Source: Bacillota bacterium | GTDB lineage: Bacteria; Bacillota; Clostridia; Acetivibrionales; JAEZXR01 | Direction of reading: 5' to 3' | NCBI GenBank assembly: GCA_023419605.1 | Contig: JAEZXR010000125.1 | Coordinates: forward strand, 62,001-126,000 | Length of the DNA: 64,000 nt | Part shown: in pieces, positions 16,849 to 25,719 of the stretch | How the letters are laid out: each line of letters begins with the position of its first letter | Position numbering within the stretch: the stretch's first letter is position 1 | The notes under the pieces: model-generated | The model's input: the letters and a program-made list of their open reading frames with translations, nothing else | Told to the model about the DNA's origin: nothing | The model's database searches: none | Translations under genes and position numbers: made by a program

Positions 16849-16949
16849 GATACAATGGGATGGGCAGCTGCTGGTTTGGCGTTCGCACAGCCGATGATTC
16901 CGGAGTTGTGTAAACGTCGAATCAGCGAAGCACCCTCCGTATTTGTATC
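16849..16949 (+). ncRNA. Conserved structured leader element, copy C
   Basis: Outer stem GATACAA (16849-16855) pairs with TTGTATC (16943-16949). Relative to copy A the terminal pair changes from T-A to G-C on both sides. The inner stem GCTGGTT (16870-16876) pairs with AATCAGC (16920-16926) through one G-U. The hairpin is closed by GCACA/TGTGT where copy A has GCAT/ATGC. It lies about 228 bases before the start codon, further than in copies A and B. Confidence 0.55.
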
Positions 16950-17177
16950 GTGTGTACTGAACTTACATGGATTTTTAGACAAATAGTAAAAGAGAAACCC
17001 TCTTTATACCCTTAAAATGAACTCTGATAAAATCTCATTCAAGAACTACTACTTACCGATTTCTTAATTCCAGCAGTTATTTGGGCGAATTCATATATAA
17101 TCGATCAGATTGTAAAAGTTGGGTTAATAATGGGGACAAACCGTTATTAAATAAATCAAAATTTGGGGGTATTCATT

Positions 17178-20100
17178 ATGGCAAAGGTTAAAAAGATCAC
17201 GTGTATTCTGGTTGCTGCATTTTACGTGCTGTCTATGGGTTTGACAAGCTATGCATCAACCGGTCCGGAATCACTATCAGCATCCGGGAACTTTACCAGT
17301 TATTATGTCGACAATAACGGCAGTGACAGCAATGATGGCAGTAAGCAGGCTCCCTTCAAGACAATCCAAAAAGCAAAGGATGCAGTGAGGACCTTGATCC
17401 GTGAAGGTAAACTGCCGGAAGGCGGGGCAAAGGTGTATCTGCGTGAAGGCACATACTATATGTATGACTCCTTGGTCTTTGGACTGGAGGATTCCGGCAC
17501 TGAGAATGGAAAGATTACATACACAGCATATCCGGGCGAGAATGTAAGGCTTTCCGGAGGCAAACCCATTGAACAAAGCTGGTTTCGACCCATCAATGAA
17601 GAAGAGAAAACACATATTATCGATCAAAATGCTGCTGCAAAAGTAATGGTTGCAGACTTGAGGGCCAATGGTGTCACCGAGTATGGGGTGTTGAATACTA
17701 GAGGATATCATTATTTCAATAAAGGACAGTATATGGCGGCCGAGCTGATTGTGAACGGAGAAAATCAGACACTGGCACGCTATCCCAATGCCGGTACCAT
17801 TCCTGTCGATAATAAAAACCTGCTGCCGGAGGAACTGTCCTTCAAATATGAAAATGACAGGCCGTCCAGCTGGGCCAAGGCAAAGGATGTATGGATTTGC
17901 GGTACGCTGTCCATTAACTATGAGAACAACTATTACCCGGTTGATAAAATCGATACAGTAGCAAAAAAAATCAAGCTAAAGGAAGGAAAAATAAAAACCT
18001 ATTATACAAACGGCTGGTATTTTGCAGAAAACCTCCTGGAAGAGATGGACCAGGTGGGAGAGTATTACATCGACAGAGAGGCTGGGAAGCTCTACTATCT
18101 CCCGCCGGAGGATTTTAATTCGAAAGAGTATACCGTCGAATTGTCTACCATCGGTAAACCCATATTCTATTTTAACGGTGCAAAAAATATTGCTGTCACA
18201 AATATGACCATCGAAGGTGGAAGAGGATATGCAGCGCTCGGTACGACAAAGGATTATCAAATGATGACCTACGGCGAGTTTCTGATAAAAAATAATATCA
18301 CCAACCCCATCGTTTTTGACCCGAATTCGACGCATTTCTACCGGCTTGCCAACCCTTCCAATTATCCTGAAGCCCAGGTGTTTCCGGGACATATTTGGGA
18401 TGGATTCCTGGATGAAGGTTCAGGTGTCGAGGGAATCGAGTTCAGAAGCTGCCAGATACGAAACTTCGGACAGGGGGGCCTGATCTTCCGGGGCACAAAG
18501 ATAAAGATCGAGGATAACGAGATAAAAAACATCGGCGGAACAGGCGTATTTATGACAGGCGGGGATTATGAGACTCTTACATCCAGTGAAAACACAATTA
18601 TAAATAATGAGATCCATAGGGTTGGATACCAGCACAGGGCTTATAATCCTGCAATCGCCTTACAGGGTGTTGGGTGCAGGGTTGCATATAACGATGTATA
18701 TGATGGACCGCATTGTATTTTGAATTTCGGTGGGAACGACCATATTTTTGAGTATAATAAGATCCACGATGCAGTAAAAGAGTGTCTTGATATGGACGCA
18801 ATATACACGCGTAATGAAATCAGTCCTCAGCGGCGTGGTACTGTATTCAGAAACAACTATATCCATAATCTCGGTATCTACCCTGTAGGTCAATATACCA
18901 AGCAATTTAACGTATGCGGCATAAGAACGGATAACAACGGACATGCACTGCAAATCTACAATAATATTTTTGCAAACATCGGGTCCCAAAATGCAAATAA
19001 TGTTGTAGCGATTAGAGCCCAGGGTACACGCAGCACAATAAAGGGAAATTTATTTTTGGACTGTTCTGCTACCTATTGGGGATTTGATAACTATAAACCG
19101 GGATCTACCTGGAATACGGCGGATGCTGAAACCCAAAGAAGATTGGACCTTGTGAAAGCCTATGCGGCAAATCCTGTTTATGCGGCTAAGTATCCTGAGT
19201 TAGCTACGTTTGACCAGGAATTTTACGCAGCTGCTGCAACGAATATATTTGATGAAAATCTGGCTGTAAATATTAAGTTCCCTCTAAGTCTGATCAATGG
19301 AACACCGCTGCCAAGCAGTGCAAGAGGTGCAAAAGAGCTTGTGTTGGGTACTAACAATACCGCTATGACTACGGACCCCGGATTTATCGGATACAGCAGC
19401 GGAAACTATGAACTCCAGGCAGGACTTGACCTGCTTAACAAAATGCCGTTTTTCAAAAACCATAGCATGAATGAGTTTGGCCCACAGGATAGAATTGCGC
19501 CATACTGGCACGACGAAAGCATAACGGCTTCCGGCGTGACGCAGACAGGTTTGACGTTAAACTGGAGCGGGGCCTACGATAATAGAGGTGTAACAGGTTA
19601 TCGTCTTTACAAGGATTCGGAATTGATCGGAACTACTACAAATCAGACCTTCGACATAACGGGCCTTGTGGAAGGGACCACGTATAATCTGAAGGTTGAA
19701 GCCGGGGATGCGGCGGGTAACTGGAGCAGTACCGGACCGGCGGTTCGGGTGGCAACGCAGGGAGTGCCAGTTTTTAATCCCGTAGAAAATCAATCTGTAG
19801 AGGAAGGGAAGGCAGTAAAGTTTACAGTATCTGCCGCTGATCCAAATAACGACAGGATTGACATATCGGCAGCGGGCCTTCCTGAGGGAGCCTTGTTTGA
19901 TAAAGTTACAGGATTATTCAGCTGGATACCGGGCTTTGATCAGGCGGGTGAGTATGCGGTCATCTTTACAGCGTCGGATGGAAGCTTGGCTTCACAAAAG
20001 GCTGTTAAAATTACCGTAGGGGATATGCCGGCGAAAGTTCTGGCAGAAGGTTTGAAGGAATATGCAAATAGTATGGATATCAATAAAATAGCAAAGAACC

Positions 20101-20432
20101 TGTTGGTGAAAAAGCTTGACGATGTAACGGATTCCCTGGAAAAAGCACAATATAAATTGGCATTGGTAAAGTTGAAAGTATTTATGGCAGAAGTCAAGAT
20201 ACTGGAACCCAGGGTCATTAGCCGCGAGCAGTCGGAGTATCTCATTGGAGGAAGCCTTGATATCTGTATGGCGATTCGAGCAGATGCCCAGAACAAGGAT
20301 GCGGGGCTGAAGGATAAAAAAATAGACCGGATTGTAGAGGCATTTAAGAATTTTAAGGAAGCAAAGGATAAGAAGGACCTATACAATGATTTGACGGGTG
20401 GAATCGATGATTTGATTGATATAATCCAATAG
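17178..20432 (+). CDS. Secreted parallel beta-helix protein, GH141-like, with FN3 and FIMAH-like domains
   Basis: A 1084-residue secreted protein. Residues 1-28 are a signal peptide ending in SYAS. From about residue 40, YYVDNNGSDSNDGSKQAPFK, AKDAVRTLIREGKLPEGG and AYPGENVRLSGGK match the start of GH141-type right-handed beta-helix enzymes (fucosidase or xylanase activities are known there), with beta-helix repeats to about residue 770. A fibronectin III domain (residues 778-860), an Ig/cadherin-like domain (860-950) and a helical C-terminus like the FIMAH domain (955-1080) follow. TTG 17163 is in frame, but GGGGG at 17165-17169 supports ATG 17178. A terminator lies at 20507. The shared promoter box links it to the upstream YesMN system; it may cut an external polymer to feed the transporter. 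Confidence 0.8.
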   Translation: MAKVKKITCILVAAFYVLSMGLTSYASTGPESLSASGNFTSYYVDNNGSDSNDGSKQAPFKTIQKAKDAVRTLIREGKLPEGGAKVYLREGTYYMYDSLVFGLEDSGTENGKITYTAYPGENVRLSGGKPIEQSWFRPINEEEKTHIIDQNAAAKVMVADLRANGVTEYGVLNTRGYHYFNKGQYMAAELIVNGENQTLARYPNAGTIPVDNKNLLPEELSFKYENDRPSSWAKAKDVWICGTLSINYENNYYPVDKIDTVAKKIKLKEGKIKTYYTNGWYFAENLLEEMDQVGEYYIDREAGKLYYLPPEDFNSKEYTVELSTIGKPIFYFNGAKNIAVTNMTIEGGRGYAALGTTKDYQMMTYGEFLIKNNITNPIVFDPNSTHFYRLANPSNYPEAQVFPGHIWDGFLDEGSGVEGIEFRSCQIRNFGQGGLIFRGTKIKIEDNEIKNIGGTGVFMTGGDYETLTSSENTIINNEIHRVGYQHRAYNPAIALQGVGCRVAYNDVYDGPHCILNFGGNDHIFEYNKIHDAVKECLDMDAIYTRNEISPQRRGTVFRNNYIHNLGIYPVGQYTKQFNVCGIRTDNNGHALQIYNNIFANIGSQNANNVVAIRAQGTRSTIKGNLFLDCSATYWGFDNYKPGSTWNTADAETQRRLDLVKAYAANPVYAAKYPELATFDQEFYAAAATNIFDENLAVNIKFPLSLINGTPLPSSARGAKELVLGTNNTAMTTDPGFIGYSSGNYELQAGLDLLNKMPFFKNHSMNEFGPQDRIAPYWHDESITASGVTQTGLTLNWSGAYDNRGVTGYRLYKDSELIGTTTNQTFDITGLVEGTTYNLKVEAGDAAGNWSSTGPAVRVATQGVPVFNPVENQSVEEGKAVKFTVSAADPNNDRIDISAAGLPEGALFDKVTGLFSWIPGFDQAGEYAVIFTASDGSLASQKAVKITVGDMPAKVLAEGLKEYANSMDINKIAKNLLVKKLDDVTDSLEKAQYKLALVKLKVFMAEVKILEPRVISREQSEYLIGGSLDICMAIRADAQNKDAGLKDKKIDRIVEAFKNFKEAKDKKDLYNDLTGGIDDLIDIIQ

Positions 20433-20506
20433 AACGTGTAAGACCATAGGACGCCTGTATCCAGCGCTTCGCAGGAATATAAGGATCGTATGGACTCGAA
20501 GAAAAC

Positions 20507-20550
20507 AGAGTAAGGATATACAGCTACTGCATATCCTTACTCTATTTATT
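20507..20550 (+). terminator. Terminator between beta-helix gene and merR-like gene
   Basis: A 13-bp perfect stem AGAGTAAGGATAT/ATATCCTTACTCT (20507-20519 and 20531-20543) with inner CAG/CTG pairing, followed by ATTTATT. It lies between convergent genes and could serve both strands. Confidence 0.8.
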
Positions 20551-20629
20551 AGGGTGTACAGGTTGAATTTAATTCAAGCTGTGATTAATCATCACTATAA
20601 CAATCGATCTTCTATGCCTTAAAAAAGTT

Positions 20630-21463
20630 CTAAATTTTAACTTGTACTGAAGTTTGATAAATGTGTTCCTTCAGATCTTGTGTGACTGTATCATCTTGCC
20701 ACCAGAATTCCCAAAGCGGTCCTGTGATTTGAAGATTATTCTCAGAAATGTATTTTCTCATTTTATCGGGTAAAACCTCGGGGCCACCTTGATTGCCAGA
20801 TCTAAACTCCGTCAGGTAATAACCGGCCGGCTTTTTTAATATGTCACTGCCTTTATATCGCTGAGCCTCTTCTTTGCTGATTTTTTGTACCATTTGGTAT
20901 TCTGGTGCGGAGGGTTCATCAAGAAATCCACTGCTGCTGTAAGTAACTCCTCCCATTGGATAGCCGATGTCTAGCCTTCGTTCATTTAAGATTGAAAAAA
21001 ATTTGAAATAGACTCTCATCGAATTTGAGTCTTCTACATTTTTCATCTTTTCGGATGCTAGAAAGTATTCTGCCGGGCATTTTTCTAAAATTAATTTCTT
21101 CAAATCAAAAGCAGCAGCCTGTTTTGTCCGCCAGATGCGTGTTTGTAATGCTTTATGGTAATACGTGAGCCTCTCGATCTCAGCACGAATTTCCTGCTCT
21201 TGTTTTGAAAACAGCTCTATGGCTTTTTGCGGTGTACGGGTCTGAAGAAATTCCTTAATATCTTTTAGCGGCATACCGACAGTTTTTAACATGTTGATTG
21301 TATCCAATGTATAAAATTGTTGAACTGTATAGTAACGGTAACCATTGTCTCCAACTGCTGCCGGCGAGAACAAGCCAATTTCGTCGTAAAAAATAAGAGT
21401 TCGCCGGCTGGTCCCTGATATTTTAGCAAATTCACTGATATTCATATATTCTTTAAAACTCAT
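20630..21463 (-). CDS. MerR-family regulator with C-terminal effector domain
   Basis: A 277-residue regulator on the minus strand. Residues 5-75 form the MerR winged helix (MNISEFAKISGTSRRTLIFYDEIGLFSP, NGYRYYTVQQF), followed by the coiled-coil helix (residues 80-120) that makes the dimer. The last 150 residues resemble the GyrI/BmrR-like ligand-binding fold (GYYLTEFRSGNQGG; LQITGPLWEFWWQDD), as in drug-sensing members. It is divergent from a two-gene ABC exporter, and the shared intergenic region holds a promoter with a 19-base spacer typical of MerR activation. GAGGAAAATT precedes its ATG. It most likely senses a toxic compound and induces the exporter. Confidence 0.88.
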   Translation of the reverse strand: MSFKEYMNISEFAKISGTSRRTLIFYDEIGLFSPAAVGDNGYRYYTVQQFYTLDTINMLKTVGMPLKDIKEFLQTRTPQKAIELFSKQEQEIRAEIERLTYYHKALQTRIWRTKQAAAFDLKKLILEKCPAEYFLASEKMKNVEDSNSMRVYFKFFSILNERRLDIGYPMGGVTYSSSGFLDEPSAPEYQMVQKISKEEAQRYKGSDILKKPAGYYLTEFRSGNQGGPEVLPDKMRKYISENNLQITGPLWEFWWQDDTVTQDLKEHIYQTSVQVKI

Positions 21464-21497
21464 AATTTTCCTCTTCTTGTAAGATTCTTAAAAACGC

Positions 21498-21528
21498 TTG
21501 ACTGTATAGTAACTGTATAGTTTATAGT
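21498..21528 (+). promoter_or_regulatory. MerR-type promoter/operator of the ABC exporter
   Basis: TTGACT (21498-21503) and TATAGT (21523-21528) are separated by 19 bases, the over-long spacer characteristic of MerR-activated promoters. The 21-base segment 21501-21521 is an imperfect dyad (16 of 21 positions match its reverse complement), covering the spacer where MerR dimers bind. Confidence 0.75.
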
Positions 21529-21581
21529 TGCTATTGTAGCAAATAATGAGTAGGATATCCAGTCCGGGAGGAATTAATTTA

Positions 21582-23321
21582 ATGAAGTACTTAATTCAAT
21601 TTTTAAAAGAGAAAAAAAAGTTGGTGGCGTTAATCATCTTTTTAGTGATAATGCAGGTATTCGGAACGCTCATGGTTCCTTACTTTGTTGCACAAATTAT
21701 AGATATCGGTATTGCAGGAAAAAGTGTTTCAGCCACTGTTTTAATAGGGCTGCAAATGCTTGCAGTGGCGGGCATTACCGCTTTGGTTTCGCTTTGGGGC
21801 AGCTATCTGTGCGCCGACCTGGCCGCTCTTACGGGAAAGCACATGAGAGAGAAGCTTTTTGATAAAACGCAAATACTCTCGATCAAGGATTTTAATCATT
21901 TGGGTACATCTTCCATGATCACCCGTGCAACAGGGGACATTACGATTATACAGCAAACAATGATTATGTTTACGCAGATGATTTTGCCGGCGCCGCTTAT
22001 TTGCATTGCTGCTATTATAATGACAGCTTTCATAAGTCCTGCATTGCTTTCCGTTCCACTGGCTGCAATGCTTGTTTTTTCTTTTGCCAGCTATCTTTTG
22101 TTTAAGAAGGCAGGGCCCATATCAAAAACCATACAGAAACGGGTTGACACAATCAACCGGGTTGTTCGTGAGTCCATTATCGGAATCCGGGTGATTCGAG
22201 CTTTTGACAATACGGAATATGAACGTAAAAGGACGGATGATGCGTTTTCCCAGTATGCAGACAATCTCATTCGTCTGAACAGAACCTTTGCGGCCTTCAA
22301 TCCGGTAGTGTGGATGATTATGGGAATCGCCATATCTGCGGTTGCCTGGTTTGGGGGATATTTTGTATTGCAGGGGAATATTCAGGTGGGAAGTATTTCC
22401 GCTGTCTCGGAATATACCGTACTGATGCTGGTTTATCTCATCATGGCGGCTATGGTGCTTGTTATGATACCGAAAATGACTGTGTGCTTGGAGCGTATAC
22501 AGGAGGTACTGGATACTGTTCCGGAAATAGCTGATTCTACGGCAGCAAGCGGACAACTGGGTGAGGACAGTTCAAAAATAATAGTGTTTCGAAACGTCAG
22601 CTTTTCTTATAAGGGTGCTGAGAAGCCCGTGCTGGAAGGCCTCAACTTCTCCTGCGAACAAGGAAAAACCACAGCCGTCATTGGCGGGACAGGTTCTGGG
22701 AAGAGTACCATTGCTGCTCTCATGCTGCGTCTGTATGATGTCCAAACCGGACAGATTTTGTTGGAGGGGAAGGATATTCGCAGTATCACACAGCATGAGC
22801 TTCGGGAGCGTGTTAGCTACGTTCCGCAAAAAGCATTTTTATTCAGCGGTACGGTTGCGGATAACCTGCGCATGGGAAATAAGGATGCGACTTTGGAAGA
22901 ATTGCGGCAAGCAGCACAAATTGCACAGGCGGATTCCTTTGTCAGATCTCTGGAAGCCGGGTATGACAGCCCGGTAGCGCAGGCAGGCACTAACTTTTCA
23001 GGAGGGCAGAAGCAAAGGCTGTGTATCGCCCGTGCACTGGTTAAAAAGGCGCCTGTTTATGTATTTGATGATAGCTTTTCCGCTTTGGATTTCAAAACGG
23101 ATGCTGCACTTCGCGGCACTTTAAAGCGTGAGATGCAGGAGGCAGCGGTTGTAATTATTGCTCAACGAATCAGTACGATTATGGATGCAGATCAGATCAT
23201 CGTATTGGATGCAGGAAGAATCGCAGGGATTGGCAGGCATTCAGAGCTTATGAAAACATGCGGTGTTTATAGAGAGATCGCAGATTCCCAGCTTACGGAA
23301 AAGGAGGCAAGCAGCCTATGA
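21582..23321 (+). CDS. Heterodimeric ABC exporter, degenerate-site subunit
   Basis: A 579-residue half-transporter with six membrane helices (residues 10-305) and an ATPase domain. Walker A is GGTGSGKST (near residue 367), the signature is FSGGQKQR, and Walker B runs VYVFDDSFSALD: the catalytic glutamate is replaced by aspartate. In TM287/288, BmrCD and LmrCD-type exporters this marks the subunit with the non-hydrolysing site. ATG 21546 is in frame, but GGGAGGA at 21567-21573 fits ATG 21582. The stop overlaps the next start by 4 bases (ATGA), so the two subunits are coupled. It probably exports a drug or peptide under control of the divergent MerR protein. Confidence 0.9.
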   Translation: MKYLIQFLKEKKKLVALIIFLVIMQVFGTLMVPYFVAQIIDIGIAGKSVSATVLIGLQMLAVAGITALVSLWGSYLCADLAALTGKHMREKLFDKTQILSIKDFNHLGTSSMITRATGDITIIQQTMIMFTQMILPAPLICIAAIIMTAFISPALLSVPLAAMLVFSFASYLLFKKAGPISKTIQKRVDTINRVVRESIIGIRVIRAFDNTEYERKRTDDAFSQYADNLIRLNRTFAAFNPVVWMIMGIAISAVAWFGGYFVLQGNIQVGSISAVSEYTVLMLVYLIMAAMVLVMIPKMTVCLERIQEVLDTVPEIADSTAASGQLGEDSSKIIVFRNVSFSYKGAEKPVLEGLNFSCEQGKTTAVIGGTGSGKSTIAALMLRLYDVQTGQILLEGKDIRSITQHELRERVSYVPQKAFLFSGTVADNLRMGNKDATLEELRQAAQIAQADSFVRSLEAGYDSPVAQAGTNFSGGQKQRLCIARALVKKAPVYVFDDSFSALDFKTDAALRGTLKREMQEAAVVIIAQRISTIMDADQIIVLDAGRIAGIGRHSELMKTCGVYREIADSQLTEKEASSL

Positions 23322-25162
23322 AAAAGAACAACAAACTGAAGAAACAGGCACCCATCGCTGCTTATGAGATGAGCGATGTCCCCAAAAACGCAAAGGCCAC
23401 GGCGAAAAGATTGCTAAGGTTATTGCTGCAGCAAAAAAGAGCATTGATGGTTATCGTGCTTGCCACCCTGGTGAGCATCGGCTTGTATGCAGCCACACCG
23501 CTTATTTTAGGTAAGGCAATCGATCAATTAATCGAAGGAATCAAGGAACATGGCTTTGGCGGAGGATTTAGCGCGTTGGCGGAAATCCTGAGTTTCCCCC
23601 TGCTTGTATTATTGATCGCCTACGCGCTGAGCTCTTGCTTTTCCTTCATACAGGAATATATCATGTCGGGCGTGGGTGAAAGACTGGTATTATCCTTGCG
23701 TAAGGAAATGAGTGAAAAAATCACAAAGCTGCCCTTGCGCTATTATGATTCTCATCAGACAGGAGATCTTTTAAGTAGAACTACAAATGATCTGGATAAA
23801 GTAGCGGAGGTTCTTAAGACCGGTACGTTGCAGTTTATCAACGCGGTGTTTAACATTCTCATCAGCATCCTGGTGATGCTGACCCAAAGTCCTTTTTTGA
23901 CACTGCTTATTTTAGCAGCCATGTCACTAAGCGTATTTGCTACGAAGTGGATTTCGGGTAAAAACTTGGAAGTTGCATCTGAAAACCAGGCCGTTTTAGG
24001 CGAGCTGAACGGCAAGATCGAGGAACTTTATACCGGTAACTTGATCATCAAAAGCTTTAATCAGCAGGAAGAAGTCACAAAGATTGTTAAGGAGATCAGC
24101 CAAAGACAGTATTCCGCAAATAAAAAAGCGCAGTTTGTCATGTATGCGATTTATCCTGCAATTCGTTTCCTGACCCAGCTTGGATTTGTTATGACTGCGA
24201 TTGTCGGCGGCATCTTTGTTGTCAATGGAAGTATGACGATTGGTACCATACAGGCGTTTTTACAATATGTTAATCAGATTTCCGACCCGATTACACAATC
24301 GTCTTATTTCGTGAATTCATTACAGGCAGCATTGGCATCGGCAGAACGTGTATTTGAATTCCTTGACGAAGAGGAAGAAGTTCCGGATACAATCGCACCC
24401 AAACATATTTCCTCCCCCAAGGGAGCGGTGGAATTTGAGCATGTGCGTTTTGGCTATGATCGGGATGCAATAGTAATGCAGGATGTCAGCATTACGGTAA
24501 GGCCTAATGAAATGGTTGCAATCGTCGGACCAACCGGAGCTGGGAAAACAACACTGATCAACCTGCTCATGAGGTTCTACGAATTAAACGGCGGGAAGAT
24601 CTCCATCGATGGAGTTAATATAAAGGAACTCTCCAAAAGCGGGCTCCGGAAAATGATAGGAATGGTACTTCAAGATACTTGGCTCTTCAAAGGGACAATT
24701 GCTGAGAACATTGCTTACGGAAGGATGGACGCTACCCGTGAGGAAATAGTGGAGGCCGCAAAAGCAGCAAGATGCGATCATTTTATTCGTACTCTGGCAG
24801 ACGGGTATGATACGGTTATCTCCAGTGAGGATGGAAATATTTCTCAAGGCCAAATGCAGCTGCTAACCATAGCGCGGGCTATGTTGGCAAACCCTGCGCT
24901 TATGATTCTGGATGAAGCTACTTCCAGCGTTGATACCAGAACTGAAGTTGAAGTCCAAAAAGCGATGGCTCAAATCATGAAAGGGAAAACGAGCTTTGTC
25001 ATTGCGCATCGGCTTTCTACCATAAAATCTGCGGACATGATTTTAGTTATGAAAAACGGCACGGTTATTGAGAAGGGGACGCATGACGAATTGCTTGCGG
25101 GGGACACCTTCTATGCAGATTTGTATAACAGCCAATTCACTAACGGGACCGTAGCCAGCTAA
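23318..25162 (+). CDS. Heterodimeric ABC exporter, catalytic subunit
   Basis: A 614-residue half-transporter, partner of the preceding protein. Six membrane helices lie in residues 35-345. Walker A is GPTGAGKTT, Walker B is LMILDEATSSVD with an intact catalytic glutamate, but the signature is ISQGQ rather than LSGGQ. The degenerate signature therefore pairs with the Asp-containing Walker B of the first subunit in one inactive nucleotide site, while the other site (this Walker A/B with the partner's SGGQ) is complete. The N-terminal 30 residues are charged and cytosolic. Translational overlap with the upstream gene supports a 1:1 complex. It resembles the YfiB/YfiC pair of Bacillus. Confidence 0.9.
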   Translation: MKKNNKLKKQAPIAAYEMSDVPKNAKATAKRLLRLLLQQKRALMVIVLATLVSIGLYAATPLILGKAIDQLIEGIKEHGFGGGFSALAEILSFPLLVLLIAYALSSCFSFIQEYIMSGVGERLVLSLRKEMSEKITKLPLRYYDSHQTGDLLSRTTNDLDKVAEVLKTGTLQFINAVFNILISILVMLTQSPFLTLLILAAMSLSVFATKWISGKNLEVASENQAVLGELNGKIEELYTGNLIIKSFNQQEEVTKIVKEISQRQYSANKKAQFVMYAIYPAIRFLTQLGFVMTAIVGGIFVVNGSMTIGTIQAFLQYVNQISDPITQSSYFVNSLQAALASAERVFEFLDEEEEVPDTIAPKHISSPKGAVEFEHVRFGYDRDAIVMQDVSITVRPNEMVAIVGPTGAGKTTLINLLMRFYELNGGKISIDGVNIKELSKSGLRKMIGMVLQDTWLFKGTIAENIAYGRMDATREEIVEAAKAARCDHFIRTLADGYDTVISSEDGNISQGQMQLLTIARAMLANPALMILDEATSSVDTRTEVEVQKAMAQIMKGKTSFVIAHRLSTIKSADMILVMKNGTVIEKGTHDELLAGDTFYADLYNSQFTNGTVAS

Positions 25163-25211
25163 ATAGAGAGATGCAAAGCTATAAGGCCTAAACTGCTTTC
25201 GAACATGTGGA

Positions 25212-25316
25212 GTGTGTGGTAAAAATGGCGGACAAGTTGTATTTGCAGGAACGCCATTGGAAATGCTGAAAAACGGAAAGACCATTACAGCAGAATGCTT
25301 ACGAAAAGCTTTATAG
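25212..25316 (+). pseudogene. Remnant of a UvrA-like excinuclease subunit, C-terminal end
   Basis: In one frame the segment reads GKNGGQVVFAGTPLEMLKNG followed by KTITAECLRKAL and a stop at 25314-25316. This matches the closing segment of UvrA-family proteins (GGxVVFEGTPEEL...TAxYLR). The upstream part is not readable as UvrA in any frame over the 50 bases to the exporter stop, so only about 35 codons survive. It is a gene fossil, perhaps of a UvrA2-type drug-resistance ATPase. Confidence 0.6.
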
Positions 25317-25496
25317 TCTGTGAAGGGAATTGCGCCGGTATTTTGAAAACGGAATACCGAATTATAACAAGGTCCATCAGCCGATTTGGCCCCAATACTG
25401 TAGATTGTCCGGAGCTTGTTCAAGTGAATAGATTAAAAATGAGTATACTTTAAAATTACGGATAAAAAGCAGAAGTCTGAAAAGCATATTGCATGC

Positions 25497-25534
25497 CCAA
25501 TTAACCTATGTTAATATTAACATAGGTTAATTGG
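25497..25534. promoter_or_regulatory. Perfect 38-bp palindrome, PadR-type operator
   Basis: The two 19-base halves are exact reverse complements with no spacer. The core is ATGT-N8-ACAT, the consensus of PadR-family operators. It lies just upstream of a truncated padR-like reading frame, which suggests an old autoregulatory site. Confidence 0.65.
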
Positions 25535-25539
25535 CTTAT

Positions 25540-25643
25540 ATGGATATGCGTCAAATAAGTATGCGGTTTTAGACCTTTTAAGTTGGAAACCCTTGGCGGG
25601 TTATGAATTGAAGAAAACTTTAAATAGGGTCATGCTTTCATAA
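25540..25643 (+). pseudogene. Truncated PadR-family regulator remnant
   Basis: From 25557 the frame reads KYAVLDLLSWKPLAGYELKK followed by TLNRVMLS and a stop at 25641-25643. This is the first helix and turn of a PadR winged-helix domain. The natural start ATG at 25540 (MDMRQ) is one base out of frame with it, and the remaining 80-150 residues of a PadR protein are absent. A short hairpin (ATAAGCTTG/CAAGCTTAT) follows the stop. The fragment lies directly after a PadR-type operator. Confidence 0.6.
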
Positions 25644-25719
25644 GCTTGAAAAGCAAGCTTATAGATTTCAGGATAGACGATAACATCAGATAAATAGTAT
25701 GGATTAGGAGTAAGGTAGA

